A stretch of 43,906 nt of DNA from Anaerolineaceae bacterium UBA3924 (GCA_002385985.1 DGEO01000016.1:99559-143464); one strand, 5' to 3'; positions 32,766 to 40,587 are shown, numbered from the stretch's first letter. Numbers and translations are program-made. The notes: generated from the letters alone by a model not told the origin.

Positions 32766-33335
32766 GAATCACCTGGTTAAGATTGTCATCATCCGCTCCG
32801 CGGCCAGCGCTGGTCTGGCCGGGTAGGTTGGGCGTTTCGCCCGCCGTGCAGTCAGGCTGAGAAGGATGGAGCGGGATGGTTCGAGAAGAATGGAAAAGTA
32901 GGGCTAAAGGTCCAACGATGTTCTGATTATATAAAATCGAGAGGTTCCGAGTACCCTCCAATTACGTCAAAGGTTATTGTGACAATTTTAATACAGCCCG
33001 GGGTGAGAATAAACTGGTTTGATTATAGCAAACAAGCTTAAAAAGAAAACCACCCAGTTGGTTGAATAGACAGCTCCGGCGGGCGGTGGATGCGCGCCCG
33101 CGCGGCTTAAGACTGCCGCCCGCGCCGCGCGCGCGTGCCCACCGCATTAATTGTAGGCCGGTGGCGGGCCGCTCCGTCCCCCGCCGCGGTTGGAGGCTGC
33201 CGCGGGCCAGGGGTGAGCAAACAGGTGAGATTCGGCACCCGTTCCCTCTGGAAAAGCTTCCTTTACGGAATTATCCAATTTTGTTACAATCGCACTTAAT
33301 CCAAATTTGTTCTTTTTTCTGTCGAAAAGAGGCCC
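32766..33335. promoter_or_regulatory. Divergent control region between EIIA and the PRD regulator
   Basis: 570 bases without a gene. A minus-strand -10 (TATAAT, 32926-32931) could serve the left arm, with a leader of about 150 bases holding a 7-bp hairpin (32801-32821). ATTGTGACAAT (32976-32986) is a perfect palindrome about 60 bases before that start. An AT-rich tract extends to about 33060, followed by GC-rich sequence with no gene. The regulator promoter lies at 33262-33290 and overlaps a second TTGTnACAA copy (33281-33289). Confidence 0.55.
33262..33290 (+). promoter_or_regulatory. Promoter of the PRD regulator with overlapping TTGTnACAA site
   Basis: TTTACG (33262-33267), a 17-base spacer and TACAAT (33285-33290). 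The palindrome TTGTTACAA at 33281-33289 covers the -10, which suggests autoregulation. Confidence 0.6.
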
Positions 33336-35405
33336 ATGAGCAATATACAGGTTTCCATTAACGCCCGCCAGCGCTGCATCATCTTCGCGCTGCTGCAGGC
33401 CGAGGGACACCTCACCTTGCAGAGTCTGGCCAAGCAAACCAGCCTCTCCCCCCGCATCATCCGCTACAACCTGGACACCGTGCGCGCCTGGTTCCGCTCG
33501 CAGAACGTGGCCCTGATCGCCCGCCCCGGCTACGGCCTGGAGCTGGACGCTCCGCGGGCCGTGCGCCGCCGCCTGCTGAACCAGATCTCCGAAGCCGACG
33601 AAAGCCAGCTGATCCTCACCCGCGGGCAGCGCCAGCGCATCACCCTGTTCGAGCTGCTCACCGCCGAAAAGCCCATCACTTACCAGCGCCTTTCCATTAA
33701 CGAGGGCATTTCGCGCTCCACCATCATCCACGACGTGAACGCCATGCAGGCCTGGCTGAACGTCCACCAGCTGACGCTCAAGCGCACGCCCAACAAAGGC
33801 TCGCGCATCCTGGGCAGCGAGCTTTCCAGGCGCTTTGCCCTGCTCAACCTGATCCGCGAGGAGCTGGGCGAGGGCAAGTGGTTCTCGCTGTGGTTCGACC
33901 CGTCTCTGGGGCCGGTGCTGGACAAGTCCCTGCCGCCCAACCTGGAAAAATACCTCAAGCGGCTGCCCTTCGCTTTTGCGCAGACGGCCGTGCACCACGT
34001 GGAAAACATGATGGGCGAGCGGCTGGCGCTCTACTCGCGCGTGGAGGTGCTGGTCTACCTGGCCATCACCATCGACGCCCTGCAGCAGGGGTCCTTCCAC
34101 GCGAAACTGGAAGAGACCCCCGACCCCGGCCCGTGCCCGGAGATGCAGGTCTCGCGCTTTGTCTTCGCCGAGATCAACCGCAAGTACAACCTGGAGCCGT
34201 CGGAGGCCGAGCAGCGCCTGCTGGCCATCTGCCTGCTCGGGTCCAAGTGGGAGCTGGACGACCGCGCCCGCACCGACAATGCCCAGCCCAACGCCAGCCA
34301 GCTGGGCGAGGTCAGCGTGCAGTACGCCAGCGAGATTGTGCGCCTGTGCTCCAGCCAGCTGCACCCGCTGCTGTGGGTGGACCACGACCTGCTGACCAGC
34401 CTGGCGCGGCACCTCAAGCCCGTCATCCACCGCATCCGCTACAACCTGCCCATCGTCAACCACAACGCCGACGAGGTCCGGCACGCCTTCCCGGAGGTGT
34501 ACCGCTCGGCCAGGGCCGCGGTGTGGATGATCGAGCGCGACCTGGGCAAGCCGGTCTCGCACGAAGAGCTGGGCTACCTGACGCTCTATCTGGCGGCGGC
34601 GCTCAACCGCCTGCGCACCCGCGACCGGCAGAATCACCGCGTGGTGCTGCTGGGCGACGGCGTGCGGGCCAAGGCGCTGTACCTCAAGTCGCGCCTGGAG
34701 TTCGAGTTCCCCAACCTGGAGGTGACCGCCATCCGCAGCGGCAACACCATCGAGCCGGAGCTGCTGGCCGAGACGGACCTGATTCTGAGCATGATCCCCA
34801 ACCTGACGCCCGACACCGGCGACGTGCCCATCATCGTGACCAGCCCCTTCCTGCGCCCGGCCGAAAAGCGCCTGCTGCAGAACTGGATTTCGGAGCGCGA
34901 GCAGCAGCTGCACCGCATTGTGCCGCGCCCGGCCGAATCGCCCACCCTGGTGGACCTGCTCACCCCGCAGACCATCGCCTTCGCGCCGCGGGCCGGCAGC
35001 TGGCAGCAGGTGGTGGAGCTGGCCAGCCAGCCCCTGCTGGAAATCGGCGCCATTCGCCCGCAGTACTGCACCGCCATGATCAAGGTGATCGAGGAGTACG
35101 GGCCGTACATGGTCCTGGCGCCGGGGGTGATCATGCTGCACGCCCGCCCGGTGGACGGGGTTAACCAGCTGTGCCTGAGCATGCTGCGCCTGGACCAGGG
35201 CGTGCCCTTCGACGAGGAGACCGGCCCGATCGACATTGCCTTTGTGCTGGGCGCCACCGACGACCACTCGCACATCGACGCGCTGCTGCAGCTGAGCCAG
35301 CTGATCGAGCAGCCGGCCTTCTGCGAGGCGCTGCGGCGCGCCCAGCGCCCGGCCGACGTGCTGCGGGCTATCTGGACCTATTCGATGGAGATGCAGCGCG
35401 GGTAG
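33336..35405 (+). CDS. PRD-domain transcriptional activator, LicR/MtlR-like, with EIIB-like and EIIA domains
   Basis: A 689-residue multidomain regulator. Two helix-turn-helix regions lie at about residues 10-60 (LQSLAKQTSLSPRIIRYNLD) and 95-145 (RLSINEGISRSTIIHDVNAM). Two PTS regulation domains follow: PRD1 at about 190-300 with AVHHVENMM, and PRD2 at about 320-420 with HLKPVIHRIRYNL. An EIIB-like domain at about 430-515 begins RVVLLGDGVRAKALY, where the phosphorylatable Cys is missing. A C-terminal EIIA-type domain carries H602 in IMLHARPVDGV. It should bind DNA and read the PTS phosphorylation state through the PRD and EIIA His residues. It is divergent from EIIA and upstream of RLP-1. It has no RNA-binding CAT domain, so DNA activation is more likely than antitermination. 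Confidence 0.88.
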   Translation: MSNIQVSINARQRCIIFALLQAEGHLTLQSLAKQTSLSPRIIRYNLDTVRAWFRSQNVALIARPGYGLELDAPRAVRRRLLNQISEADESQLILTRGQRQRITLFELLTAEKPITYQRLSINEGISRSTIIHDVNAMQAWLNVHQLTLKRTPNKGSRILGSELSRRFALLNLIREELGEGKWFSLWFDPSLGPVLDKSLPPNLEKYLKRLPFAFAQTAVHHVENMMGERLALYSRVEVLVYLAITIDALQQGSFHAKLEETPDPGPCPEMQVSRFVFAEINRKYNLEPSEAEQRLLAICLLGSKWELDDRARTDNAQPNASQLGEVSVQYASEIVRLCSSQLHPLLWVDHDLLTSLARHLKPVIHRIRYNLPIVNHNADEVRHAFPEVYRSARAAVWMIERDLGKPVSHEELGYLTLYLAAALNRLRTRDRQNHRVVLLGDGVRAKALYLKSRLEFEFPNLEVTAIRSGNTIEPELLAETDLILSMIPNLTPDTGDVPIIVTSPFLRPAEKRLLQNWISEREQQLHRIVPRPAESPTLVDLLTPQTIAFAPRAGSWQQVVELASQPLLEIGAIRPQYCTAMIKVIEEYGPYMVLAPGVIMLHARPVDGVNQLCLSMLRLDQGVPFDEETGPIDIAFVLGATDDHSHIDALLQLSQLIEQPAFCEALRRAQRPADVLRAIWTYSMEMQRG

Positions 35406-35542
35406 CCCCTGCGCAAGACACGCTTCCGGCCGCCCCGCCGTCTCTGCAGCAGGGAGCAGGGGCGGTATGGCTTTAAGGTGCGCGCCGGGCCGCCCGGAGG
35501 CCGCCTGGAGCGAGGCAATCATAACAGAATCGTCACATTTCA

Positions 35543-35589
35543 TTGTTGCAAAAATCTGTTGATCGAAATCTGGCAGAACTTCATATACT
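35543..35589 (+). promoter_or_regulatory. Promoter and possible operator of RLP-1
   Basis: TTGATC (35559-35564), a 19-base spacer and TATACT (35584-35589). TTGTTGCAA (35543-35551), a near-copy of the TTGTnACAA motif, lies just upstream of the -35, where an activator would bind. Confidence 0.55.
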
Positions 35590-35636
35590 TGAGGTACCGT
35601 GCAGTCAAATCATTAAAAATAAGGAGTGATAAGTCT

Positions 35637-36968
35637 ATGCCCGGCATGGATTTCGATTTATTCCTGACCGCGACCGCTGAAAGTATCTCGAGTGAAGATT
35701 ATGTGGTTGCCACTTACCTGATCGGCGCCCACCGCGATGCGGATATCCTCCAGCGCGCCTCTATGATCGGTTTGGAACAGACTACCGGCACCTGGACGCG
35801 CGTGCCGGGCGAGACCGACGAGGTACGCCACCGCTCTGCCGGCCGTCTGATCGGCATTTACAGTGTGCCCGACTACGAATCGCGCGGCTCCATCCCCGCC
35901 GACACCACCCTGCGCTGGTACGTGGCGCGCATCGCCTACCCCTGGATCAACTTCTACGACAACATCCCCCTGCTGCTGTCCACCGTGATCGGCAACATCT
36001 CGGCCATGGACAACCTGAAGCTGCTGGACCTGGAATTCCCCCGCAGCTACGTGGCCCAGTTCAAAGGCCCCAAGTTCGGCGTGGCCGGCCTGCGCCAGAT
36101 GCTCAACGTGCCCGAGCGCCCGCTGCTGAACAACATGATCAAGCCCTGCACCGGGCTGACCCCGGCCGAAGGCGCCCGCCTGTTCTACGGCGCGGCCCGC
36201 GGCGGCACCGACTGGATCAAGGACGATGAGCTGATCGGCGGCTCCCCAGCCTTCTCCCCGCTGGAAGAGCGTGTCAAGGCGTATATGGAAGCCGCCCGCC
36301 GCGCCGACGCGGAAAAAGGCGAGATGACCCTCTACTCGGTCAACATCACCGACAACCCCGATCGCATCCGCGACAACGCCCGCCGCGCCATTGACGCCGG
36401 CGCCAACGCGTTGATGCTCAACATCTTCTGGGCCGGGTTTGCCGCGGTGCGCATGCTGGCCGAAGACCCCGAGATCAACGTCCCGCTGATGATCCACAAC
36501 TGCGGTTCGGGCGCCATGGTGGCCAACCCCTACGGCGGCTTCAGCTCGGTGGTGGGCGCCAAGCTGGCCCGCCTGAGCGGCGCGGACATGTACCTGGACT
36601 ACGTGCCCACCATGAAGTTCGGCGGCATCGACGAGAAGTTCCGCCGCATCGCCCAGGTGTGCCTGACCCCGATGTACGACCTCAAGCCGACCATGGTGCA
36701 CGTGGGCGGCGGGGTCACCCCGGGCATTGTGCCGCACCTGATGAAGCGCCTGGGCAACGACATTGCCATCGGCGCCGGCGGCGGCATCCACTCGCACCCG
36801 GCCGGCCCGTGCGCTGGCGCCACCGCCCTGCGCAGGGCCATCGACGCGGCCATGGCTGGCGTGCCGCTGTCCGAGGCTGCCAAGTCCTCCCCCGAGCTGG
36901 CTCAGGCCCTGGAGGTCTGGGGTGAGTTTGGCTCGGAAAAGATGAAATCCCTGTTCGCCCTGTCCTAA
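35637..36968 (+). CDS. RuBisCO-like protein 1 (RLP-1), PTS cluster
   Basis: A 443-residue form IV RuBisCO superfamily protein. AAGGAGTG eight bases before the ATG at 35637 fixes the start; a longer frame has no ribosome site. K169 in IKPCTG matches K175 of spinach RuBisCO, and K195, D197 and E198 in WIKDDELIG match K201, D203 and E204. H287 aligns with H294, but the next residue is Asn in place of R295. K327 (PTMKFGG) aligns with the mobile-loop K334, whereas H327 is Leu. The S379 position is Gly (VGGGVTP). This set argues for metal-assisted enolisation or decarboxylation without CO2 fixation. RLPs of the isoapionate and methionine salvage pathways show such chemistry. It is distinct from RLP-2, which lacks the loop Lys. 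Confidence 0.92.
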   Translation: MPGMDFDLFLTATAESISSEDYVVATYLIGAHRDADILQRASMIGLEQTTGTWTRVPGETDEVRHRSAGRLIGIYSVPDYESRGSIPADTTLRWYVARIAYPWINFYDNIPLLLSTVIGNISAMDNLKLLDLEFPRSYVAQFKGPKFGVAGLRQMLNVPERPLLNNMIKPCTGLTPAEGARLFYGAARGGTDWIKDDELIGGSPAFSPLEERVKAYMEAARRADAEKGEMTLYSVNITDNPDRIRDNARRAIDAGANALMLNIFWAGFAAVRMLAEDPEINVPLMIHNCGSGAMVANPYGGFSSVVGAKLARLSGADMYLDYVPTMKFGGIDEKFRRIAQVCLTPMYDLKPTMVHVGGGVTPGIVPHLMKRLGNDIAIGAGGGIHSHPAGPCAGATALRRAIDAAMAGVPLSEAAKSSPELAQALEVWGEFGSEKMKSLFALS

Positions 36969-36984
36969 TCCGGCCCAGACAACC

Positions 36985-37012
36985 GGCGGGGCGCCGCGCC
37001 TGGCGCCCCGCC
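36985..37012 (+). other. Hairpin between RLP-1 and HPr
   Basis: A perfect 11-bp stem, GGCGGGGCGCC/GGCGCCCCGCC, with a 6-base loop. It lies between the RLP-1 stop and the HPr ribosome site (AAGGAG, 37015-37020). Only TTTT follows, after the ribosome site, so partial termination or RNA processing is likely. Confidence 0.6.
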
Positions 37013-37025
37013 CGAAGGAGTTTTC

Positions 37026-37322
37026 ATGGAATCGACCACTACCACCACCACCGAGGCCATCGTCAACGTCTCTCACGAGCATGGCCTGCACGCCCGCCCG
37101 GCAGACCTGTTCGTGCGCTGCGCCAGCAGCTTCCAGTCCACCATTCATGTCTATAACCAGACGCGCAACCCGGCCCGCAAGGCCAACGCCAAGAGCATCC
37201 TGGGGGTGCTTTCCATCGGCGTGCACACCGGCGAGCAGGTGCGCATTGTGGCCAGCGGTCCGGACAGCAGCGAGGCCGTCGCCGCGCTGAGCCGGCTGAT
37301 CGAAACTAACTTCGAGGAGTAG
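37026..37322 (+). CDS. ptsH: PTS phosphocarrier protein HPr
   Basis: A 98-residue HPr with a short Thr-rich N-terminal extension (MESTTTTTTE). The phosphorylated His22 is in HEHGLHARPAD, and Ser57 in AKSILGVLSIG matches the regulatory Ser46 of Gram-positive HPr. AAGGAG lies five bases before the ATG. It carries phosphate from Enzyme I to EIIA. The Enzyme I gene follows after four bases, so the two are translated together. Confidence 0.95.
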   Translation: MESTTTTTTEAIVNVSHEHGLHARPADLFVRCASSFQSTIHVYNQTRNPARKANAKSILGVLSIGVHTGEQVRIVASGPDSSEAVAALSRLIETNFEE

Positions 37323-37326
37323 TTCG

Positions 37327-39063
37327 ATGCGCACGCTTCCAGGCATTGGGGTCTCCCGCGGGATTGAGATTGGCCCCGTTTACCAGTTCCAGCATGTGTC
37401 TCTCGAGTTCGACACCCACAAGGTGGCCGTCCCCGAGTTGGAATGGGAGCGCTATCAGGCGGCGGTGCAGACAACCCTGACCTCCCTGGAGCACATCTAC
37501 GACAAAGCCGTGGACGAGATCGGCACCGACGAGGCCGCCATCTTCCGCGCGCACATGAACATCCTGCAGGACCCGGACGTGAACGACGGGGTGCAGGAGC
37601 GCATTCTCAATGAAGGCATCAACGCCGAGGCCGCCCTGCAGGCCGTGACTGACGAGTACATCGAGCTGCTCTCGGAGATCGAGGACGAGTACATCCGCGC
37701 CCGCGTGCTGGACATCCGCGACGTGCGCACCTCGCTGCTGCGCACCCTGCTGGGCGTCGCCGAGACCAAGGTGGAGATCCGCGAGCCGTCGGTGATCCTC
37801 AGCCGCGACCTGACCCCCTCCGACTGCCTGCTGATCCCCAAAGGCCTGATCAAGGGCTTCTGCACCATCGACGGCGGCACCACCTCGCACACGGCCATCC
37901 TGGCCCGCAGCCTGGGCGTGCCCGCGCTGGTGGGCGCGCCGGAAGAGATCCTCTCCATTCCCTCCGGCACCAACGCCATCATCGACGGGTACGCCGGGCA
38001 GATCATCGTCGAGCCGGATGAAGCCACCCTGGCCCGCTACCAGGAGTTCCGCTCGGCCAAGCAGGCCGCCCTGAGCGCCGCGCTCGATGAGGCCGAGAAG
38101 CCCGCCGTGACCCTGGACGGCCGCACCGTGCAGGTGTTCGCCAACATCGGCTCGGACGACGAGCAGGACCTGGAAACCGCCATTGCCATGGGCGCCGAGG
38201 GCGTCGGCCTGCTGCGCACCGAGTTCATATACCTGGACATGGACCGCATGCCCGACGAGGAGCTGCAGTTCAAGAAGTACTCCGCGGTGACCAAAGCCTT
38301 CGGGGCGCAGCGCCCGGTGATCCTGCGCACGCTGGACATCGGCGGTGACAAGCAGCTGCCCTATCTTGAACTGCCCTACGAGATGAACCCCTTCCTGGGC
38401 GTGCGCGGCCTGCGCCTGTGCCTGCGCAACATCCCCCTGTTCAAGACCCAGCTGCGCGCCGCGCTGCGGGCCAGCGCCTACGGCTGCCTGCAGATCATGC
38501 TGCCCATGGTCACCAAGGTGGCCGAGGTGCGCAAAGCCCGCGCGCTGCTGGAGGAATGCCGCGCCGAGCTGCTGGAAGAGGGCTACGAGATCCCCGAGCG
38601 GGTGGACCTGGGCATCATGATCGAGATCCCCGCCGCGGCGCTGATGGCCGAACACCTGGCGAAGGAAGTGGACTTCTTCTCCATCGGCACCAACGACCTG
38701 AGCCAGTACACCCTGGCGGTGGACCGCACCAACCAGAACCTGGCGGACCTGGCCAACGCCTTCGACCCGGCCGTGCTGACCCTGGTGCGCAGCGTCTCCC
38801 GCGCGGCGCACAAGTACGGCAAGATCGTGGGCATCTGCGGCGAGCTGGCCGGCGATCCGCTGGCCGTGCCGCTGCTGGTGGGTCTGGGGCTGGACGAGCT
38901 GAGCATGAACGTGCCCGCCCTGCCGGTGGCCAAGCAGATCATCCGCCGCCTGCGGGCCAGCGAGATGGAAGCCCTGGCCGAAGAGGCCCTGACGCTGGAG
39001 ACCCCGGCCGAGGTGAAGAAGCTGGTGGCCGAGCGGCTGCCCTTCATCTCTGAACTGGGATAA
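37327..39063 (+). CDS. ptsI: PTS Enzyme I (phosphoenolpyruvate-protein phosphotransferase)
   Basis: A 578-residue Enzyme I, full length. The phosphorylated His188 lies in IDGGTTSHTAILARSLGVPA. The PEP-binding domain shows EGVGLLRTEFIYL, NPFLGVRGLRL, ISIGTNDLSQYTLAVDR-like residues (here FFSIGTNDLSQYTLAVDRT) and GICGELAGDPLAVPLL. It takes phosphate from PEP and gives it to HPr. GAGGAG at the end of the HPr gene is its ribosome site. A strong hairpin follows the gene. Confidence 0.96.
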   Translation: MRTLPGIGVSRGIEIGPVYQFQHVSLEFDTHKVAVPELEWERYQAAVQTTLTSLEHIYDKAVDEIGTDEAAIFRAHMNILQDPDVNDGVQERILNEGINAEAALQAVTDEYIELLSEIEDEYIRARVLDIRDVRTSLLRTLLGVAETKVEIREPSVILSRDLTPSDCLLIPKGLIKGFCTIDGGTTSHTAILARSLGVPALVGAPEEILSIPSGTNAIIDGYAGQIIVEPDEATLARYQEFRSAKQAALSAALDEAEKPAVTLDGRTVQVFANIGSDDEQDLETAIAMGAEGVGLLRTEFIYLDMDRMPDEELQFKKYSAVTKAFGAQRPVILRTLDIGGDKQLPYLELPYEMNPFLGVRGLRLCLRNIPLFKTQLRAALRASAYGCLQIMLPMVTKVAEVRKARALLEECRAELLEEGYEIPERVDLGIMIEIPAAALMAEHLAKEVDFFSIGTNDLSQYTLAVDRTNQNLADLANAFDPAVLTLVRSVSRAAHKYGKIVGICGELAGDPLAVPLLVGLGLDELSMNVPALPVAKQIIRRLRASEMEALAEEALTLETPAEVKKLVAERLPFISELG

Positions 39064-39083
39064 ATTTAGTGGTATGACAACTC

Positions 39084-39122
39084 CCGCCGGCGGGCGCGCA
39101 TTGAGACAGCGCCCGCCGGCGG
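39084..39122 (+). terminator. Strong hairpin after Enzyme I
   Basis: A perfect 14-bp stem, CCGCCGGCGGGCGC/GCGCCCGCCGGCGG, with an 11-base loop and no T run. It probably ends the right arm of the PTS cluster, perhaps with Rho. Confidence 0.7.
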
Positions 39123-39145
39123 TGTCGAAAAGGCGCCCTGCCGGC

Positions 39146-39154
39146 TGGTATAAT
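39146..39154 (+). promoter_or_regulatory. Extended -10 promoter of the NERD-like gene
   Basis: TGGTATAAT, 36 bases before the ATG at 39191. No clear -35. Confidence 0.6.
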
Positions 39155-39190
39155 GGGCCCACGCAAGCATCCTCTGGACAAGGCAAACGA

Positions 39191-39949
39191 ATGACCATGC
39201 GACGACTGGAACTTCCCCCGCAGGCCGCGAAAAAACTGCTCAGCGACGAACAGGCCGCCAGCCCGGCGTTCTTACTGATGAAAGCGGGTGTGGGCATCGC
39301 CGTCGTGGGGGTGATCGCCTTCATCCTCGCCTATTTCTACCAAACGGCGCTGACCCAGGCCGGGCTGCCCTACCGCCAGGTGCAGGCCTCGGCCGTTTTT
39401 GTGGTCTTCCTCGGCTGGATGCTGTTTGTGCTCTGCGCCGGGCGGCTGGGCATATCGGTGCGCAGGCTGACCTACCCCCGCCTGGTGGCCATCCTGCGCA
39501 ATGAAGTCGAGCAGGGGTACGACGAAGAGGCCGGCCTGCGCACCAAAGTGGGCAACTCGCTCTCGGGGCTGGGCCCGGCCTGGACGCTGTACCCGACCAT
39601 CTTCTCGGGCGACCCGGGCAAGCGCATCCCGATGGTGGCCGTCGGCCCGGGCGGGGTGTACCCCATCCACGTGGTGACCACCGACCCGGCCAGGAAGGGC
39701 TTTGTCGATCCGCTGCCGGTGCTGGTGGCCGCCGCGCAGGAGCTGGAAAAGCGCCTGGGGCACCCCGTGCAGCCGGTGGTGACCTTCCTGCGCAGCAAGA
39801 AGCGCTACGTGGTCAGCGACGAGCGCGTCAAGGCCTACACCCTGCCGGAGCTGTACGCGCACCTGGAAGCCCGCCAGGTTCAGCTCACGCCGGCCGACAT
39901 CCAGCGCATCGACGGGGTGCTGCGCGAGCTTTCGCGCCTGCCGCGCTAG
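39191..39949 (+). CDS. Membrane protein with NERD-like domain
   Basis: A 252-residue protein. Two hydrophobic segments (about residues 29-52 and 65-85) are followed by a cytosolic domain resembling NERD (nuclease-related) domains, with VAVGPGGVYPIHVVTT in the place of the usual GPxGVFVIEVK core. The Glu and Lys expected for nuclease activity are not obvious, so it may be inactive. The start could be 39191 or 39197; neither has a strong ribosome site. Its role is unknown. Confidence 0.62.
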   Translation: MTMRRLELPPQAAKKLLSDEQAASPAFLLMKAGVGIAVVGVIAFILAYFYQTALTQAGLPYRQVQASAVFVVFLGWMLFVLCAGRLGISVRRLTYPRLVAILRNEVEQGYDEEAGLRTKVGNSLSGLGPAWTLYPTIFSGDPGKRIPMVAVGPGGVYPIHVVTTDPARKGFVDPLPVLVAAAQELEKRLGHPVQPVVTFLRSKKRYVVSDERVKAYTLPELYAHLEARQVQLTPADIQRIDGVLRELSRLPR

Positions 39950-40057
39950 CGAGCGGCAGAGAGCGCCGGCCGCCCCGCGGCCCTGCAGGCCGGGAATTTC
40001 CGGCCTGAGCCTGCCCGCACACCCGGCGGGATTTGGCTTGCCTCTCCCCGGCGCTCG

Positions 40058-40066
40058 TGATATGAT
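40058..40066 (+). promoter_or_regulatory. Extended -10 giving a near-leaderless mRNA
   Basis: TGATATGAT ends eight bases before the ATG at 40075, so transcription should begin at or next to the start codon. Confidence 0.55.
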
Positions 40067-40074
40067 GAAATCCC

Positions 40075-40554
40075 ATGGAATCACCCGCTGCCCGGCGCAA
40101 GCGCGTCCGGTCTATCCTCACCACCATCATTCTGGCGACCCTGCCGTGCTACTGCCTGGGAATCGTCATTCTGGGCGTGCGCGCCCAGTCCGCCGGCCGC
40201 GCCACCCCGACCCCCACGCTGACCCAGACGCTGGAAACCCCCGGCCCGGTCACGCTGACCCCGTCCCCCTCGCCCACCAACATCGTATTCCCGACCGCCA
40301 CCCTCACCCTGACGCCGACCATCACTTGGACGCCGTCGGTCACCCCGACGGATTTCCACACGCCCACGCGCACGCCGACGCTCACTCCCACGGTGACCGA
40401 TACGCCCACCGAGACGCCCACGCCCAGCGTAACCCCATCGCCGACCGATACGCTGCGGCCTTCGCCCACCTTCACGCCGACGGAGGAGCCGCCGGCCGGG
40501 GAAACGGAGCCGGCGCCCACGGATACCCTGGCCCCGGGCGAGGAGCGGTCGTAG
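40075..40554 (+). CDS. Thr/Pro-rich membrane-anchored extracellular protein
   Basis: A 159-residue protein. A basic N-terminus (RRKRVR) and one hydrophobic helix (about residues 15-35) are followed by an extended segment of Thr, Pro and Ser. Repeats of TPT, TPS and TLTP are frequent. It would lie outside the cell as a flexible stalk. It has no enzyme motif. The gene has a near-leaderless promoter and lies 33 bases before the first M42 peptidase gene, so both may share a transcript. Confidence 0.65.
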   Translation: MESPAARRKRVRSILTTIILATLPCYCLGIVILGVRAQSAGRATPTPTLTQTLETPGPVTLTPSPSPTNIVFPTATLTLTPTITWTPSVTPTDFHTPTRTPTLTPTVTDTPTETPTPSVTPSPTDTLRPSPTFTPTEEPPAGETEPAPTDTLAPGEERS

Positions 40555-40587
40555 CCTTTCCAGCCATATCACAGGAACCAGGAGCAT

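Noticed and set aside
33336..35405. BglG-type RNA antiterminator acting on the terminator before RLP-2
   Set aside because: The regulator begins with helix-turn-helix domains and has no RNA-binding CAT domain, so it is a DNA-binding activator of the LicR/MtlR type. The cause of read-through remains open.
33147..35543. Very long antisense open frame (minus strand) across the PRD regulator
   Set aside because: It has no ribosome site, no recognisable domain and low-complexity composition. It mirrors the codon bias of a GC-rich gene on the other strand. Similar frames antisense to Enzyme I (37306-39324) and RLP-1 (35658-37346) are rejected for the same reason.
27874..36968. Genuine RuBisCO and carbon fixation
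   Set aside because: RLP-1 lacks the R295, H327 and S379 equivalents and RLP-2 lacks K334. No small subunit, phosphoribulokinase or other Calvin cycle gene is nearby.
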